IMG/VR virus record: IMGVR_UViG_3300013102_000788
Location: 1 to 28,967 of that record
DNA: 28,967 nt
Strand: one strand, 5' to 3'
Source of the DNA: a virus
The notes beneath the pieces were generated by a model. It had not been told where the DNA came from and ran no database searches. It saw only the letters and a list, made by a program, of their open reading frames with translations. Numbering within the stretch: position 1 is the first letter of the stretch; each line of letters starts with the position of its first letter. The position numbers and the translations under genes were made by a program. Below, in pieces: positions 14,178 through 21,929 of the stretch.

Positions 14178-14674
14178 TACGGCACCCTCGGCAATGATTC
14201 CGGATCGCGTCCGTCCGGATAACCCGTAACCACGATATCCAGCCATGAATCCCACGGCGGCGGCAGCTCAACAATGATGTCGTCGAATTCGTCATCGGCG
14301 TTGTAGAGGTGGTTCGCAATAACGGTTCCCGTCCAGGTAACCACCCCGCCGTCGATACTGGTTTGGACCGGCATCTGCGTGAAGTGAAGTTCCTGCAGCT
14401 GCAGACCACTGCCGCCAAGGTTGATATTCATCCGGAACCAGTTCAGGCCCCGGTTGAGATAGTTCGGGCTCCGCAACCACTGCTGGAAAGCGCGTTCCTG
14501 CGCCAGCGTAAAGATCCACGTCAGCGACCATGTCACCTTCAGGTCGTCGGTCTGGTTTTCAAAGATGGCCGGGCCGAACGCTGGCTGATCGGTCTGGAAC
14601 CCGGTGTCGAGCGTCATGTTTTTGCTGGCTTTCTGCGCCAGCGGCAGCCAGTCGGGATAGTCGATAATTGGCAT
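14177..14674 (-). CDS. Minor tail protein (gpM position, distal tail)
   Basis: 165 residues. The N-terminal half has DYPDWLPLAQKASKNMTLDT and paired strands around DLKVTWSLTWIFTLAQERAF; the second half is beta-rich with VTWTGTVIANHLY. The fold suggests a distal-tail or gpM-like beta-sandwich that caps the tail tube, but I cannot name the family. The ATG overlaps the tape measure stop (TGATG), and its stop overlaps the next start (TAATG). These contacts at both ends imply coupled translation in fixed proportion to the tip proteins. Confidence 0.7.
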   Translation of the reverse strand: MPIIDYPDWLPLAQKASKNMTLDTGFQTDQPAFGPAIFENQTDDLKVTWSLTWIFTLAQERAFQQWLRSPNYLNRGLNWFRMNINLGGSGLQLQELHFTQMPVQTSIDGGVVTWTGTVIANHLYNADDEFDDIIVELPPPWDSWLDIVVTGYPDGRDPESLPRVP

Positions 14675-17007
14675 CAGCCCTGCCCCCTTGGCGTGCGTTT
14701 AACGTTCATGTTGCTGGTAATGGCGTTACTGATTGGGCCGCCGTTGTTCAGGTCTGCAACGACGACATCAACGGTAAGCCCGCCGTTTGCATCCGTACCG
14801 GCCTGGGCATCGACAGAGGATGACGTATAGTTCTGGATGTTGATTACCACCCCGCCGACACCTCCTGCAGTCATATCCTTGTTACTGATCACCTTGCCGT
14901 TGTCGCCCGGTATCATGTACTGCTTACCGGTACTGGCCTGGTAAATCTCTGGCATGCCCCCCTCGCCGACCTGATACATTCCGCCTGCACTAACCGGGCC
15001 GCCATTCTTGCGCTTGCCAGACAAAGCCAGGATGCCAGCCATAGCGCCGATGCCGATCGCCACTGCACCACCGAATGAGGCGATGGATGACATAATGGCC
15101 GCCGGAGTCCATGCCGCAGTAGTAGCCGCTGCCGCCGCTGTAGAAGTCGCCGTCGTGGTTGCGATTCCTGCCGCCTGTGCCGTAGTGGACGCTGCAACCG
15201 CAGCCGTGGTGGCCGTCTGTCCCATGATGGCCGACTTCACCCATTCAACGCCCATCTGGACGAATGAGTTGATTACACTGTTCAGCACGGTCATACCAAT
15301 ACTGCGCATTGCGTCGCTGGCTGACATGCTGCCGGTGACAATGCCCGTCAGCGCGTTACTGGCTACAGAACCGAGAGAGTCGAAAGCCGCAGCCGCTGCC
15401 TGAGTGGCTGCGTTCTGCTGCGCCCACTCTTCCCACATCGCAGCATTACGCTGATCCCGATATTGCTGTTCGATAGCAGCGCGAGCCGCCTCAGCCTCTC
15501 CGATCTTCTGCGGGTAAAGTTGGGCGTATTGTTGGATATCCGCGATGTCTTTCTGATACTGGCTATCCAGTCCTGCAGTTTTGCTGGTTTTACCCTGGAT
15601 AGTGCTGAACTTATTGGCAGCGTCAGTACGTTCCTTTTCTGCCTTGGCCTGCTCACGCAATGCGTTTGCATTGTCCCAGGCTTTGCCTGCCAGCTGTCCG
15701 GCAAGCATTAGCTGCTCCTGCGTGGCGGTGTTACCGAGAGACTGCTGAGCATTAAGCACAGCCTGAGCTCGCGATAACTCACCAACGCTTCCGGCTGACA
15801 GTTCGGCTTTCTGCTTCAGTTCGTCCAGTTTTTGGTTAACAGACTCCTGCGCTTTCGCGTACTGCTCAGCTTCTTTCTGAGCTGCAGACTTTCCGCCCTT
15901 CGCTTTACTGCCGGCAGCTGACCCGGTCGTTTTAATCTCGATCGGCTTTGTGTTAGCCGCGGTCTGTGATGCTTTAGAAACAGCAGCCAGATCGCCAACC
16001 AGCATGGCGGCTTTATTGCTCAGCCCGGCTAGGGCTTTGTTTTGCGCCTCCCAGCCATCAAGACCAAGCCATGACCAGGTACGCGCCCGGCGCGTGAACA
16101 TTTCCGCTGTGCTGTTCAAATCTGAAATCTGCGCATCTGCCGACGCCGCTTTCCCCGCCAGACGGTCGAGTGCTGCAGTCATTGAGTCGATAACTGCAAC
16201 CAGCCCTGTGCTTGCACCCGTTGCCTGGTTAACAGAGTCAATCATCGACAGGAATGAGTTAGTAAGCGCCGTATTGGCCTGCGAAAGCGTGCGCGGGAGT
16301 TTCTCGAACTCAGAGTTGATTGCCCCGGTCTGTTTCTGGATAGCGTTCAGCGCATCTTCTGCCGTCAGTTTTCCTTCAAGCATCATTTGGCGAAGTTCGC
16401 CAACGCCAACACCCATTCCCGTCGCAATTTGTCGAACCAACTCAGGCATTTGTTCAAGCATGGAGTTGAACTCTTCAGCCCTCACCATTCCAGATGAAAT
16501 TGACTGACCAAACTGACGAAGAGCATTGGACATTTCCTCGGTAGAAGACCCACCTATTCGCCCAATTTTCTGAAGTGTTTCTGTGAGCTGTAACACCTGC
16601 CCATTGGTGGCCCCGGTATCCTTCAGGGCTGTGCTGAGCGATTCCCAAAGTTTCTGGGTGTCCTGAAGAGATCCGCCGGTCGCAGAGCTGATATTCATCA
16701 GCGTCCGCATGGTTTGTGATGCTGATGCCGCGCTACCAGTAAGCCGCTCAATACGCGAGTTCAACTGACTCATGTTGTCAGCAGCAACGAGAAATGCACG
16801 CCCCCAGTCTACAACTATTGATGCTGCTATGGCCCCGGCGACTTTGTTTATGCTGGTCTGGAGCTGGTCAAACTTACTGGCCGCTTTTGACGCTCCGCCA
16901 CTCATCTTCTCAAGACGCTCATTTACTTTGCGCTGGGCCTCGATCAGATTCGCAACATCCATCTGCACCTGATAGACGATATTGCCTACTTGTTCCTCAC
17001 CAGCCAT
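14674..17007 (-). CDS. Tail tape measure protein
   Basis: 777 residues. The N-terminal half has the tape-measure domain (VANLIEAQRKVNERLEKMSG, LNSRIERLTGSAASASQTMR, QFGQSISSGMVRAEEFNSML). Residues about 370-520 are long charged coiled coil rich in Ala, Gln, Lys. An Ala/Thr-rich hydrophobic segment (about 590-665) includes FGGAVAIGIGAMAGILAL. The C-terminus is GGxxSAGGMYQVGEGGMPEI followed by a short beta part. Tape measures set tail length at roughly 1.5 A per residue, which would predict a tail near 115 nm, and they are ejected into the host. AGGAGA precedes the ATG. It follows the assembly chaperone, as in other siphoviruses. Confidence 0.92.
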   Translation of the reverse strand: MAGEEQVGNIVYQVQMDVANLIEAQRKVNERLEKMSGGASKAASKFDQLQTSINKVAGAIAASIVVDWGRAFLVAADNMSQLNSRIERLTGSAASASQTMRTLMNISSATGGSLQDTQKLWESLSTALKDTGATNGQVLQLTETLQKIGRIGGSSTEEMSNALRQFGQSISSGMVRAEEFNSMLEQMPELVRQIATGMGVGVGELRQMMLEGKLTAEDALNAIQKQTGAINSEFEKLPRTLSQANTALTNSFLSMIDSVNQATGASTGLVAVIDSMTAALDRLAGKAASADAQISDLNSTAEMFTRRARTWSWLGLDGWEAQNKALAGLSNKAAMLVGDLAAVSKASQTAANTKPIEIKTTGSAAGSKAKGGKSAAQKEAEQYAKAQESVNQKLDELKQKAELSAGSVGELSRAQAVLNAQQSLGNTATQEQLMLAGQLAGKAWDNANALREQAKAEKERTDAANKFSTIQGKTSKTAGLDSQYQKDIADIQQYAQLYPQKIGEAEAARAAIEQQYRDQRNAAMWEEWAQQNAATQAAAAAFDSLGSVASNALTGIVTGSMSASDAMRSIGMTVLNSVINSFVQMGVEWVKSAIMGQTATTAAVAASTTAQAAGIATTTATSTAAAAATTAAWTPAAIMSSIASFGGAVAIGIGAMAGILALSGKRKNGGPVSAGGMYQVGEGGMPEIYQASTGKQYMIPGDNGKVISNKDMTAGGVGGVVINIQNYTSSSVDAQAGTDANGGLTVDVVVADLNNGGPISNAITSNMNVKRTPRGQG

Positions 17008-17048
17008 TGATCTTTCTCCTGTGGATTATCCCACGCAATAGCCGGGAG

Positions 17049-17720
17049 TTATTTCTTCGCTGCGGCCCTTCTTGCCGCCTGCTTAGCCAGAAAATCATCA
17101 GCAACTGCGCTGTATTCTTCTTTGGTTAGGCCTTTCTGGTCTGGATATTTCTCTGACAGCAACGCCTGAAATTCAGTCATGGTCAAACAACGCGCTTCAT
17201 CCAGGCTTATACTGAAGTGGATCCTTGCTGCGTTGATGTATTCAATGGCGTTAAATTCTGTAGTACCGCCTGATGATTCATGACGCTGGAGTTTTCGTGT
17301 CTTCGCTTTCCCTGTTACGCCATGCTGTAAAAGATGCTGAGCAAAGATGACAATATCTGACTGAGGCATGAGACCGGGCGAATATGAAAGCTTTCCTTCA
17401 ACCTCATCCCATTGGCCAAGAATCGGCGTTAAATCTTCATCTGAGCACGCCTGTAAGACTTCCATGGCTTTTGCTATCAGGCGATCTGAAACCCTACGCA
17501 TCGCTGGCCCCATCCAGTCAGGTAAACCGCCAAAAGCATCGGCACAGACCGAGATTAACTTTTCCGCCTCGCGACCATGAATATCAGCGTATATCTCAAC
17601 AATTTCATGCGGCTCACCGATCCTTGTCATTGCCTCAAAAGACGGTCGTAACAAGTAATCTTTTCCGCCTTCACGGCTGTCACTTATGCCTATCTCGCCA
17701 ATTTCTCTCAAAGCGGTCAT
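17049..17720 (-). CDS. Tail assembly chaperone, G/T-like in one frame (DUF6246-like)
   Basis: 223 residues. Residues 1-130 (MTALREIGEIG, LRPSFEAMTRIGEPHEIVEI, later LQACSDEDLTPILGQW) form the gpG-like domain. Residues about 155-223 (FNAIEYINAARIHFSISLDE, then TEFQALLSEKYP and an Ala/Lys tail) look like the gpT extension. In lambda the two parts are joined by a -1 frameshift at GGGAAAG. Here they are already in one frame, and GGGAAAG (17306-17312 on this strand) is present at codons 137-139 but in the phase GGG-AAA-G, not G-GGA-AAG. The family memory (DUF6246) is fairly good but unverified. Position between tail tube and tape measure supports the role. Confidence 0.72.
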   Translation of the reverse strand: MTALREIGEIGISDSREGGKDYLLRPSFEAMTRIGEPHEIVEIYADIHGREAEKLISVCADAFGGLPDWMGPAMRRVSDRLIAKAMEVLQACSDEDLTPILGQWDEVEGKLSYSPGLMPQSDIVIFAQHLLQHGVTGKAKTRKLQRHESSGGTTEFNAIEYINAARIHFSISLDEARCLTMTEFQALLSEKYPDQKGLTKEEYSAVADDFLAKQAARRAAAKK

Positions 17721-17747
17721 GGTATTTCCTGATCAACGGTCATTATC

Positions 17748-17769
17748 AAGGCTGCCTGTCGACAGCCTT
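17748..17769 (-). other. Intergenic hairpin between tail tube and chaperone genes
   Basis: AAGGCTG and CAGCCTT pair over an 8-nt loop in the 60-bp gap. No T-run follows on the minus strand (GATAATG), so simple termination is unlikely. It may protect the 3' end of the tail tube message or act as a processing site, allowing more tube than chaperone. Confidence 0.4.
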
Positions 17770-17780
17770 TGTAATGTTCG

Positions 17781-18560
17781 CTATGCGGTAACAGTGAGAA
17801 CGCAGGTAGTTGAGGTGATTTTATTTCCGTCGCTATCTGTGACTTCACAGCGATAGCTACCACTCGATGCGGTTGTAACACCAAGCAGCAAGAGCGTGGC
17901 TGTTACCGCCGTAGGGTTTGCAGTTGAGTCGATCTGAGTACTGCCAAGGAACCATTTATAGCTGTATGTAGGGCGACCGCCTGTTACGTCAACATCAAGA
18001 ACGACGTCGTTGTCTGCATCGGCAGCTTTAGTTGCTGGCAAATCTTTGGAGAATGCCAAAGGCGTTGAAGGTGTAGCGTCTGTATTAACAACCTGAACAG
18101 TAGTGCCATCAGATACTTTGAACTCAACGGTAAACGTGATGATGTCGTTACTTCCGCCATCTGCTGGCGTAAGGTTAGAAATCACCATATAGCCCGAGAA
18201 CTCGATTGGACCGATAGCGATACGCGCCCACAGCGTCGGCTGTCTCTTGGCATTGATCTCATCAGTGAAGTACTTCACCAGATTGCCATAACCGAACTGG
18301 TCAAGTTTGTCGTGTTTCCGCACTTCACCATCAAAACTGATTGTCGCGTCAGCATTGGTTATGATGTTTTCCACCCATCCTGCAGTATCGTCTGCATCAG
18401 AGGTGACCGAGTTTGGAGCGAAATCTAGGCCCTTACTGGTTCCCGCGCCGAGAGCCTTCCAGTCGCCTTCTGTAGGCCGCGCGTCTGGGCAACCATAGGC
18501 CAGCTCCAGCACTGTTGCCGAGCCGAATACCCTTTCGTTGGAGTTTTGGCAATTAGCCAT
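17781..18560 (-). CDS. Major tail tube protein with C-terminal Ig-like domain
   Basis: 259 residues. The N-terminal ~160 residues are tube-like: LELAYGCPDARPTEGDWKAL, ADATISFDGEVRKHDK, and IITFTVEFKVSDGTTVQV closing the fold. Residues about 175-259 are an immunoglobulin-like domain: YSYKWFLGSTQID, then a SGSYRCEVTDSDGNK segment with the typical Y-x-C pattern, ending in CVLTVTA. Lambda V and several relatives carry a comparable C-terminal Ig domain that decorates the outside of the tail. The gene stands alone between a terminator upstream and a hairpin downstream, in keeping with separate control of an abundant protein. Confidence 0.9.
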   Translation of the reverse strand: MANCQNSNERVFGSATVLELAYGCPDARPTEGDWKALGAGTSKGLDFAPNSVTSDADDTAGWVENIITNADATISFDGEVRKHDKLDQFGYGNLVKYFTDEINAKRQPTLWARIAIGPIEFSGYMVISNLTPADGGSNDIITFTVEFKVSDGTTVQVVNTDATPSTPLAFSKDLPATKAADADNDVVLDVDVTGGRPTYSYKWFLGSTQIDSTANPTAVTATLLLLGVTTASSGSYRCEVTDSDGNKITSTTCVLTVTA

Positions 18561-18580
18561 CTTTGACCTCTTTTATGTAT

Positions 18581-18607
18581 AAAAAAAGGCCGCCAGATGG
18601 CGACCTT
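18581..18607 (-). terminator. Rho-independent terminator inside the late operon
   Basis: On the minus strand AAGGTCGCC pairs with GGCGGCCTT (one G-T pair) over ATCT and runs into TTTTTTT. It lies 17 nt after the tail terminator gene and 20 nt before the tail tube start. Transcription beyond it needs readthrough, antitermination or a promoter within 20 bp, which I do not see. Confidence 0.88.
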
Positions 18608-18624
18608 GTGTTGATGATTTTTCT

Positions 18625-19008
18625 TCAGTCCCCGAAAGTGCAGGCAAACTGTAACCTCAGGACAACCCTTCCCTCCTCCGTCGTTACTGGAGTTGGATAA
18701 GCACCCATGTTTTCGATCTTACCGACGCATTCGTCTGCGTGAGGATTTGCCTGAACGTAATCAAGGATTGACTGAGCTGCCGTTGCCGCCGCCTGGTTTT
18801 TGTCCTTTGCGCCAATCACATCGACCAGGACATAGTTATCGTTCCCGAGGTCATTTCTGATGGGGGTTCCGCCATTTGGTCTGAACACCATAATCGCTTT
18901 CGAAAGGTCATTCGGGTCATTGAAATTAAGAAGCTGAACCAGGAAACCGGTAGTAAGACCGGCATCGCCAAACATGTTCCTGACTCGCTGATACATAGGA
19001 GGATTCAT
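18625..19008 (-). CDS. Tail terminator protein (gpU-like)
   Basis: 127 residues of alpha/beta character: RVRNMFGDAGLTTGFLVQLL, a NYVLVDVIGAKDKNQAAATA segment, and final strands EEGRVVLRLQFACTFGD. Length, position directly before the tail tube gene and the alternating fold fit tail terminators such as lambda gpU, a hexameric ring that stops tube polymerisation and joins the head. Its ATG overlaps the preceding stop by 4 nt (ATGA). The assignment rests on position and length more than on motifs. Confidence 0.7.
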   Translation of the reverse strand: MNPPMYQRVRNMFGDAGLTTGFLVQLLNFNDPNDLSKAIMVFRPNGGTPIRNDLGNDNYVLVDVIGAKDKNQAAATAAQSILDYVQANPHADECVGKIENMGAYPTPVTTEEGRVVLRLQFACTFGD

Positions 19009-19373
19009 AGAGACACTTCCTTGGCGATCACAGCATCAATCTGTCGCTGCGTGTCTTCAAACCCTTTGGTTAAAAACTCCTTCCTGGCCGTCGCCCGGCG
19101 GAAGTTCTGAGGTACGCTTGGGTCATGGACGTATGCAGCATAGTTAGCTGAATAACCAACCCGGCCCGTCACGCGATTGCCATTTACAGTAATCTCGCGG
19201 AACTGGCTATTTATGAGGGTTGATGTATCGATCGGGGTATAGAGCGCCGCCTGAGATCCGCCGATAATCAAAGCTGATTGCATGGCTCTGACGACCTTTC
19301 TCCCCTGAATATCACCTACCAGAGCATTAAGGTTTTTCTTCGCCTGGCTGATGCCCTTCACTTTAATGCCCAT
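19005..19373 (-). CDS. HK97 gp10-like tail completion protein
   Basis: 122 residues. The N-terminal VKGISQAKKNLNALVGDIQG helix, the AMQSALIIGGSQAALYTPID segment, GRVGYSANYAAYVHDPS and the final KGFEDTQRQIDAVIAKEV helix follow the HK97 gp10 family closely. The family completes the neck between the head connectors and the tail terminator. The 4-nt overlap with the downstream gene and 2-nt gap upstream show a tightly packed unit. Confidence 0.85.
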   Translation of the reverse strand: MGIKVKGISQAKKNLNALVGDIQGRKVVRAMQSALIIGGSQAALYTPIDTSTLINSQFREITVNGNRVTGRVGYSANYAAYVHDPSVPQNFRRATARKEFLTKGFEDTQRQIDAVIAKEVSL

Positions 19374-19375
19374 GG

Positions 19376-19732
19376 CTACACTCCCGTAATTATCGCCCAG
19401 TCATCTTCCAGGCCGTCGAGAGTATCGTTCCAGCGCGTCACGTGACGCACCTCATCGGCACCGGCCACGATCGGGTCTGGTTCAGTGCTCGCACCAATCA
19501 GGATGTAATCGCCCTCATCAGCCAGCGCAAACGCAGTAAAGAAGGTGTTTTTGACGACAACCTCTTTACCGATTGAGCCGAGCTTTGCTGACAGGCCGCC
19601 GATGTAGTCGCACATGATGGTTTCAGGCGGTTCGTATGGGTCGACAGGATCGCCCCACTCGTCATTACCGCCAGCCCCCTTACGCCATATCGTGCATGGC
19701 TTGTTGTATGACCATGAAGCAGTAGACGACAT
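19376..19732 (-). CDS. Head-tail joining protein (head closure)
   Basis: 118 residues, beta-rich and acidic: SWSYNKPCTIWRKGAGGNDE, then a GKEVVVKNTFFTAFALADEG strand pair and final WNDTLDGLEDDWAIITGV. Head-closure proteins related to SPP1 gp16 and lambda gpFII have this size, place and all-beta look, and sit between connector and gp10. No family motif is clear to me. Its ATG at 19732 abuts the stop of the 51-residue gene (1-nt overlap). Confidence 0.65.
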   Translation of the reverse strand: MSSTASWSYNKPCTIWRKGAGGNDEWGDPVDPYEPPETIMCDYIGGLSAKLGSIGKEVVVKNTFFTAFALADEGDYILIGASTEPDPIVAGADEVRHVTRWNDTLDGLEDDWAIITGV

Positions 19733-19887
19733 CAGCCCTCCTTCCAGCGCAGCACAACCGTTACGTTTCCGCCCTGGCCTTTAAGTTGCTCACTGCGCTT
19801 AATGGAATTCGGTGGGATGCAAGAGTCCATGACGACTTCACCAACACGATGAAGTCGGCCGTTTTTCAGTAACCCGCCTCTCTTCAT
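19732..19887 (-). CDS. 51-residue head-region protein
   Basis: I start this at the ATG at 19887 (MKRGGLLKNGRLHRVGEVVM), which overlaps the stop of the 56-residue gene as ATGA. A longer frame up to 19947 exists but its extra codons are the antiphase of that gene. The protein is basic, with VGEVVMDSCIPPNSIKRSEQ and a final NVTVVLRWKEG strand. I do not recognise it. Being locked in with 4-nt and 1-nt overlaps on each side, it is probably a real minor structural or assembly factor. Confidence 0.55.
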   Translation of the reverse strand: MKRGGLLKNGRLHRVGEVVMDSCIPPNSIKRSEQLKGQGGNVTVVLRWKEG

Positions 19888-20054
19888 TCTTTCCACCTCA
19901 GCACCTTCGCGCCAGTCGCCCGGATGCGCGGGCAGTTGATATGCCACTCGCCGTCTGTTTTCACGTAGCCGGTAGTTTCCCGCCCGGTGTCGGTCATCAC
20001 CCAGACGCGAGTGAAAGTACGTGGCAGCCCGTGCTTAACTGATTTGTACGTCAT
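19884..20054 (-). CDS. 56-residue head-region protein
   Basis: An easily missed gene. ATG at 20054 overlaps the stop of the connector gene by one base (TGATG), and its own stop at 19884 overlaps the next start (ATGA). The protein begins MTYKSVKHGLPRTFTRVWVM and ends with TGAKVLRWKE, basic and probably beta-rich with a GYVKTDGEWHINC segment. Function unknown. It fills what would otherwise be a 106-bp hole in a gapless operon, which is good evidence that it is translated. Confidence 0.65.
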   Translation of the reverse strand: MTYKSVKHGLPRTFTRVWVMTDTGRETTGYVKTDGEWHINCPRIRATGAKVLRWKE

Positions 20055-20434
20055 CAGCATCCCCCGACCACCATGAACAGGCCTACGCTATTACCGGCGC
20101 TGATCGGCAGTTCTCCGGTGCATCCGCTGGTATCGAGACGGGCCAGCGAGTCGCGCAGCCATGTAATGCTGTCGTCGCCATATTCAAACGAACGGGACGC
20201 GCCAGACGGCGCACCCTGCGATTTGATGCGGCGCGCCCCGGACGACGTAGCCATAAGCGCCGCGGCGTACATCAGGATTAGCTTCGCGGTGCAGTCGTCA
20301 TAACCAGCACCATCGAGGCACGGGATAATCTTGTTCACCACGCAGAGGATCGGATCCAGCAGCGCACCCGGGATGGAGTAACCCAATTCACCGAGGAACG
20401 CCTGCACGTCTGCCGCTGTGATTGGGTCAGCCAT
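20054..20434 (-). CDS. Head-tail connector (adaptor) protein
   Basis: 126 residues, helical: ITAADVQAFLGELGYSIPGA, then CVVNKIIPCLDGAGYDDCTA, LILMYAAALMATSSGARRIK and SITWLRDSLARLD. The layout of a leading helix that enters a sloped helical bundle is that of gp6/gp15-type adaptors and DUF4054-like connectors, which bind below the portal. The Gly-rich tail (SAGNSVGLFMVVGGC) may be flexible. It is the first connector gene after the capsid group. Confidence 0.72.
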   Translation of the reverse strand: MADPITAADVQAFLGELGYSIPGALLDPILCVVNKIIPCLDGAGYDDCTAKLILMYAAALMATSSGARRIKSQGAPSGASRSFEYGDDSITWLRDSLARLDTSGCTGELPISAGNSVGLFMVVGGC

Positions 20435-20436
20435 GG

Positions 20437-20814
20437 TTATTTCGCCTTCTTGGTAGCTTCTGCCAGGGCGGCTTCAGCCTCTTCAGCGCGCTTCGTTACC
20501 GCCGCCAGCTGCTCATCGAATGTGGCTTTTTCAGCTGCAGCCTGGTCAGTGAGTTTAGCCACCTGCTCCAGCGATTCATCACGTTCCTTCGTCACCGCCG
20601 CCAGCTGCTCGAGCAAATCGCTATGCTGTGATGCTGCCGGCACTGACTCGCCGAAGAGCTTTTCACCCTTCTTCTTGTCAGTTTCTTTCGCTTTACCGGT
20701 CGCTTTCCAGCGCTCTGCTGTTGCATCGTCCACCTCAACAACCGCACCAACCTCCAGTTTGCGGAGGTTGGCACCGGCATACAGATTGTCTGTAATGATT
20801 TCTACCAGTGCCAT
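20437..20814 (-). CDS. Capsid-associated protein with repeated coiled coil
   Basis: 125 residues. Residues 1-50 are a small beta-rich domain (MALVEIITDNLYAGANLRKL, EVGAVVEVDDATAERW). Residues about 65-125 are a charged coiled coil with two copies of EQLAAVTKR/ERxE, exactly 32 residues apart. The repeat is visible in the DNA: 17 bp (20498-20514 and 20594-20610) identical with a 96-bp shift. That is an in-frame internal duplication. The N-terminal part resembles small domains coded after major capsid genes, but the function is unknown. Repeat number may vary between relatives. Confidence 0.65.
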   Translation of the reverse strand: MALVEIITDNLYAGANLRKLEVGAVVEVDDATAERWKATGKAKETDKKKGEKLFGESVPAASQHSDLLEQLAAVTKERDESLEQVAKLTDQAAAEKATFDEQLAAVTKRAEEAEAALAEATKKAK

Positions 20815-20823
20815 GTTTACCCC

Positions 20824-21918
20824 TTAGCTGTGTGCGTAGATGACAGATTTCTTGCTGTTGATGTCGGTTTTAACCATCAGGCCAGCAGCGCCCCAGGTGC
20901 GCCAGATGTAATCGCTGTTGTAGAACGGACGCGGATCGGCAACGGTACCGAACGCCTGGCCTACAATCGGAGCAATAACGCCAGCTGTCAGCGGAACAAT
21001 CAGGATCTGGTTGCCAGTCAGCTGAGCATCTTCTTTAATCGCGGAAATGCCGGACAGTTTCAGAAGCTCCTGCAGAATGGTGTCAGACTGGTAGTTGTCG
21101 CTGAAGTAGCGCTCAAGGTTGGAGATGATGGCGCTCGACACATACCAGGTCTGCTCTGCGTACTGATTGTTGGTCAGCTTGAGAGTGTCGCGCAGCTTAA
21201 TCGCCGCATTACGGATCTGCTCTGCCGTGGCGGAGGCGCTGGTAAAGTCGATATTCAGACCAGATGCACCCAGATCAACCAGAGCCACACGCTCGTCGTT
21301 CTTCAGGCCTTTCCAGGTCTTATCATCAAACTTGATGTAGTTGCCTTCCGCGTCACGATATCCGTTGTAGATGTAATCCACATACTGGCGACGGACTTCG
21401 TTGGTGGACTCGAACTGAGCATCAGAGATGATGTCGAACGCATCCGGGTTGTTCAGGCGAGGCTCACGCCAGTGGAACTTGAAGCCGGTATCGTGCACCG
21501 GAACCATCGTGCCGTCGTACTGGTACTGCACAGCATCCAGTGCCGCACCGATCTGGCCTGACATGGAGGTGTGAGCCCACATGCGGCCGCCGGACTTAGC
21601 GTATTCGTACACGGTCTGGTTGATGCGCACCGAGCGAGACAGTGGCATCAGGTCGTTGAACAGAGTGAACTCAGTGTTCGGCTGGAATTGACGCAGCACG
21701 GTCTGGTCAAAGGCTTTGTACAGATCAGCAGGTGAGCGAACAGCGTTGATGCCATTCAGCTGATTGACTGCATTCAGGCGATCAGCCATTTCCTGCATTA
21801 CGTTAATGCCCTGATGGTTCAGAGCGGCATTACGCTCCTGCGTCAGCATACCAAACTGGTACTGGTTCACGGCCAGGTTGCCGGTCTTTTCGCCCAGCGA
21901 TTTAGAATAAACAAGCAT
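20824..21918 (-). CDS. Major capsid protein
   Basis: 364 residues. It has a helical N-terminal arm (ALNHQGINVMQEMADRLNAV), an E-loop-like region (RINQTVYEYAKSGGRMWAHT), the spine-helix region (FDIISDAQFESTNEVRRQYV) and the A-domain end (NQILIVPLTAGVIAPIVGQA, IWRTWGAAGLMVKTD). This is an HK97-fold capsid protein without an N-terminal delta domain, in accordance with a separate scaffold. AAGGAG lies 9 nt before the ATG. It follows the decoration protein and precedes the connectors, as expected. Confidence 0.9.
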   Translation of the reverse strand: MLVYSKSLGEKTGNLAVNQYQFGMLTQERNAALNHQGINVMQEMADRLNAVNQLNGINAVRSPADLYKAFDQTVLRQFQPNTEFTLFNDLMPLSRSVRINQTVYEYAKSGGRMWAHTSMSGQIGAALDAVQYQYDGTMVPVHDTGFKFHWREPRLNNPDAFDIISDAQFESTNEVRRQYVDYIYNGYRDAEGNYIKFDDKTWKGLKNDERVALVDLGASGLNIDFTSASATAEQIRNAAIKLRDTLKLTNNQYAEQTWYVSSAIISNLERYFSDNYQSDTILQELLKLSGISAIKEDAQLTGNQILIVPLTAGVIAPIVGQAFGTVADPRPFYNSDYIWRTWGAAGLMVKTDINSKKSVIYAHS

Positions 21919-21929
21919 TCAGTGACTCC

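Noticed and set aside
20830-21561. A 243-codon plus-strand frame
   Set aside because: Antisense to the major capsid gene; no ribosome binding site or recognisable domain.
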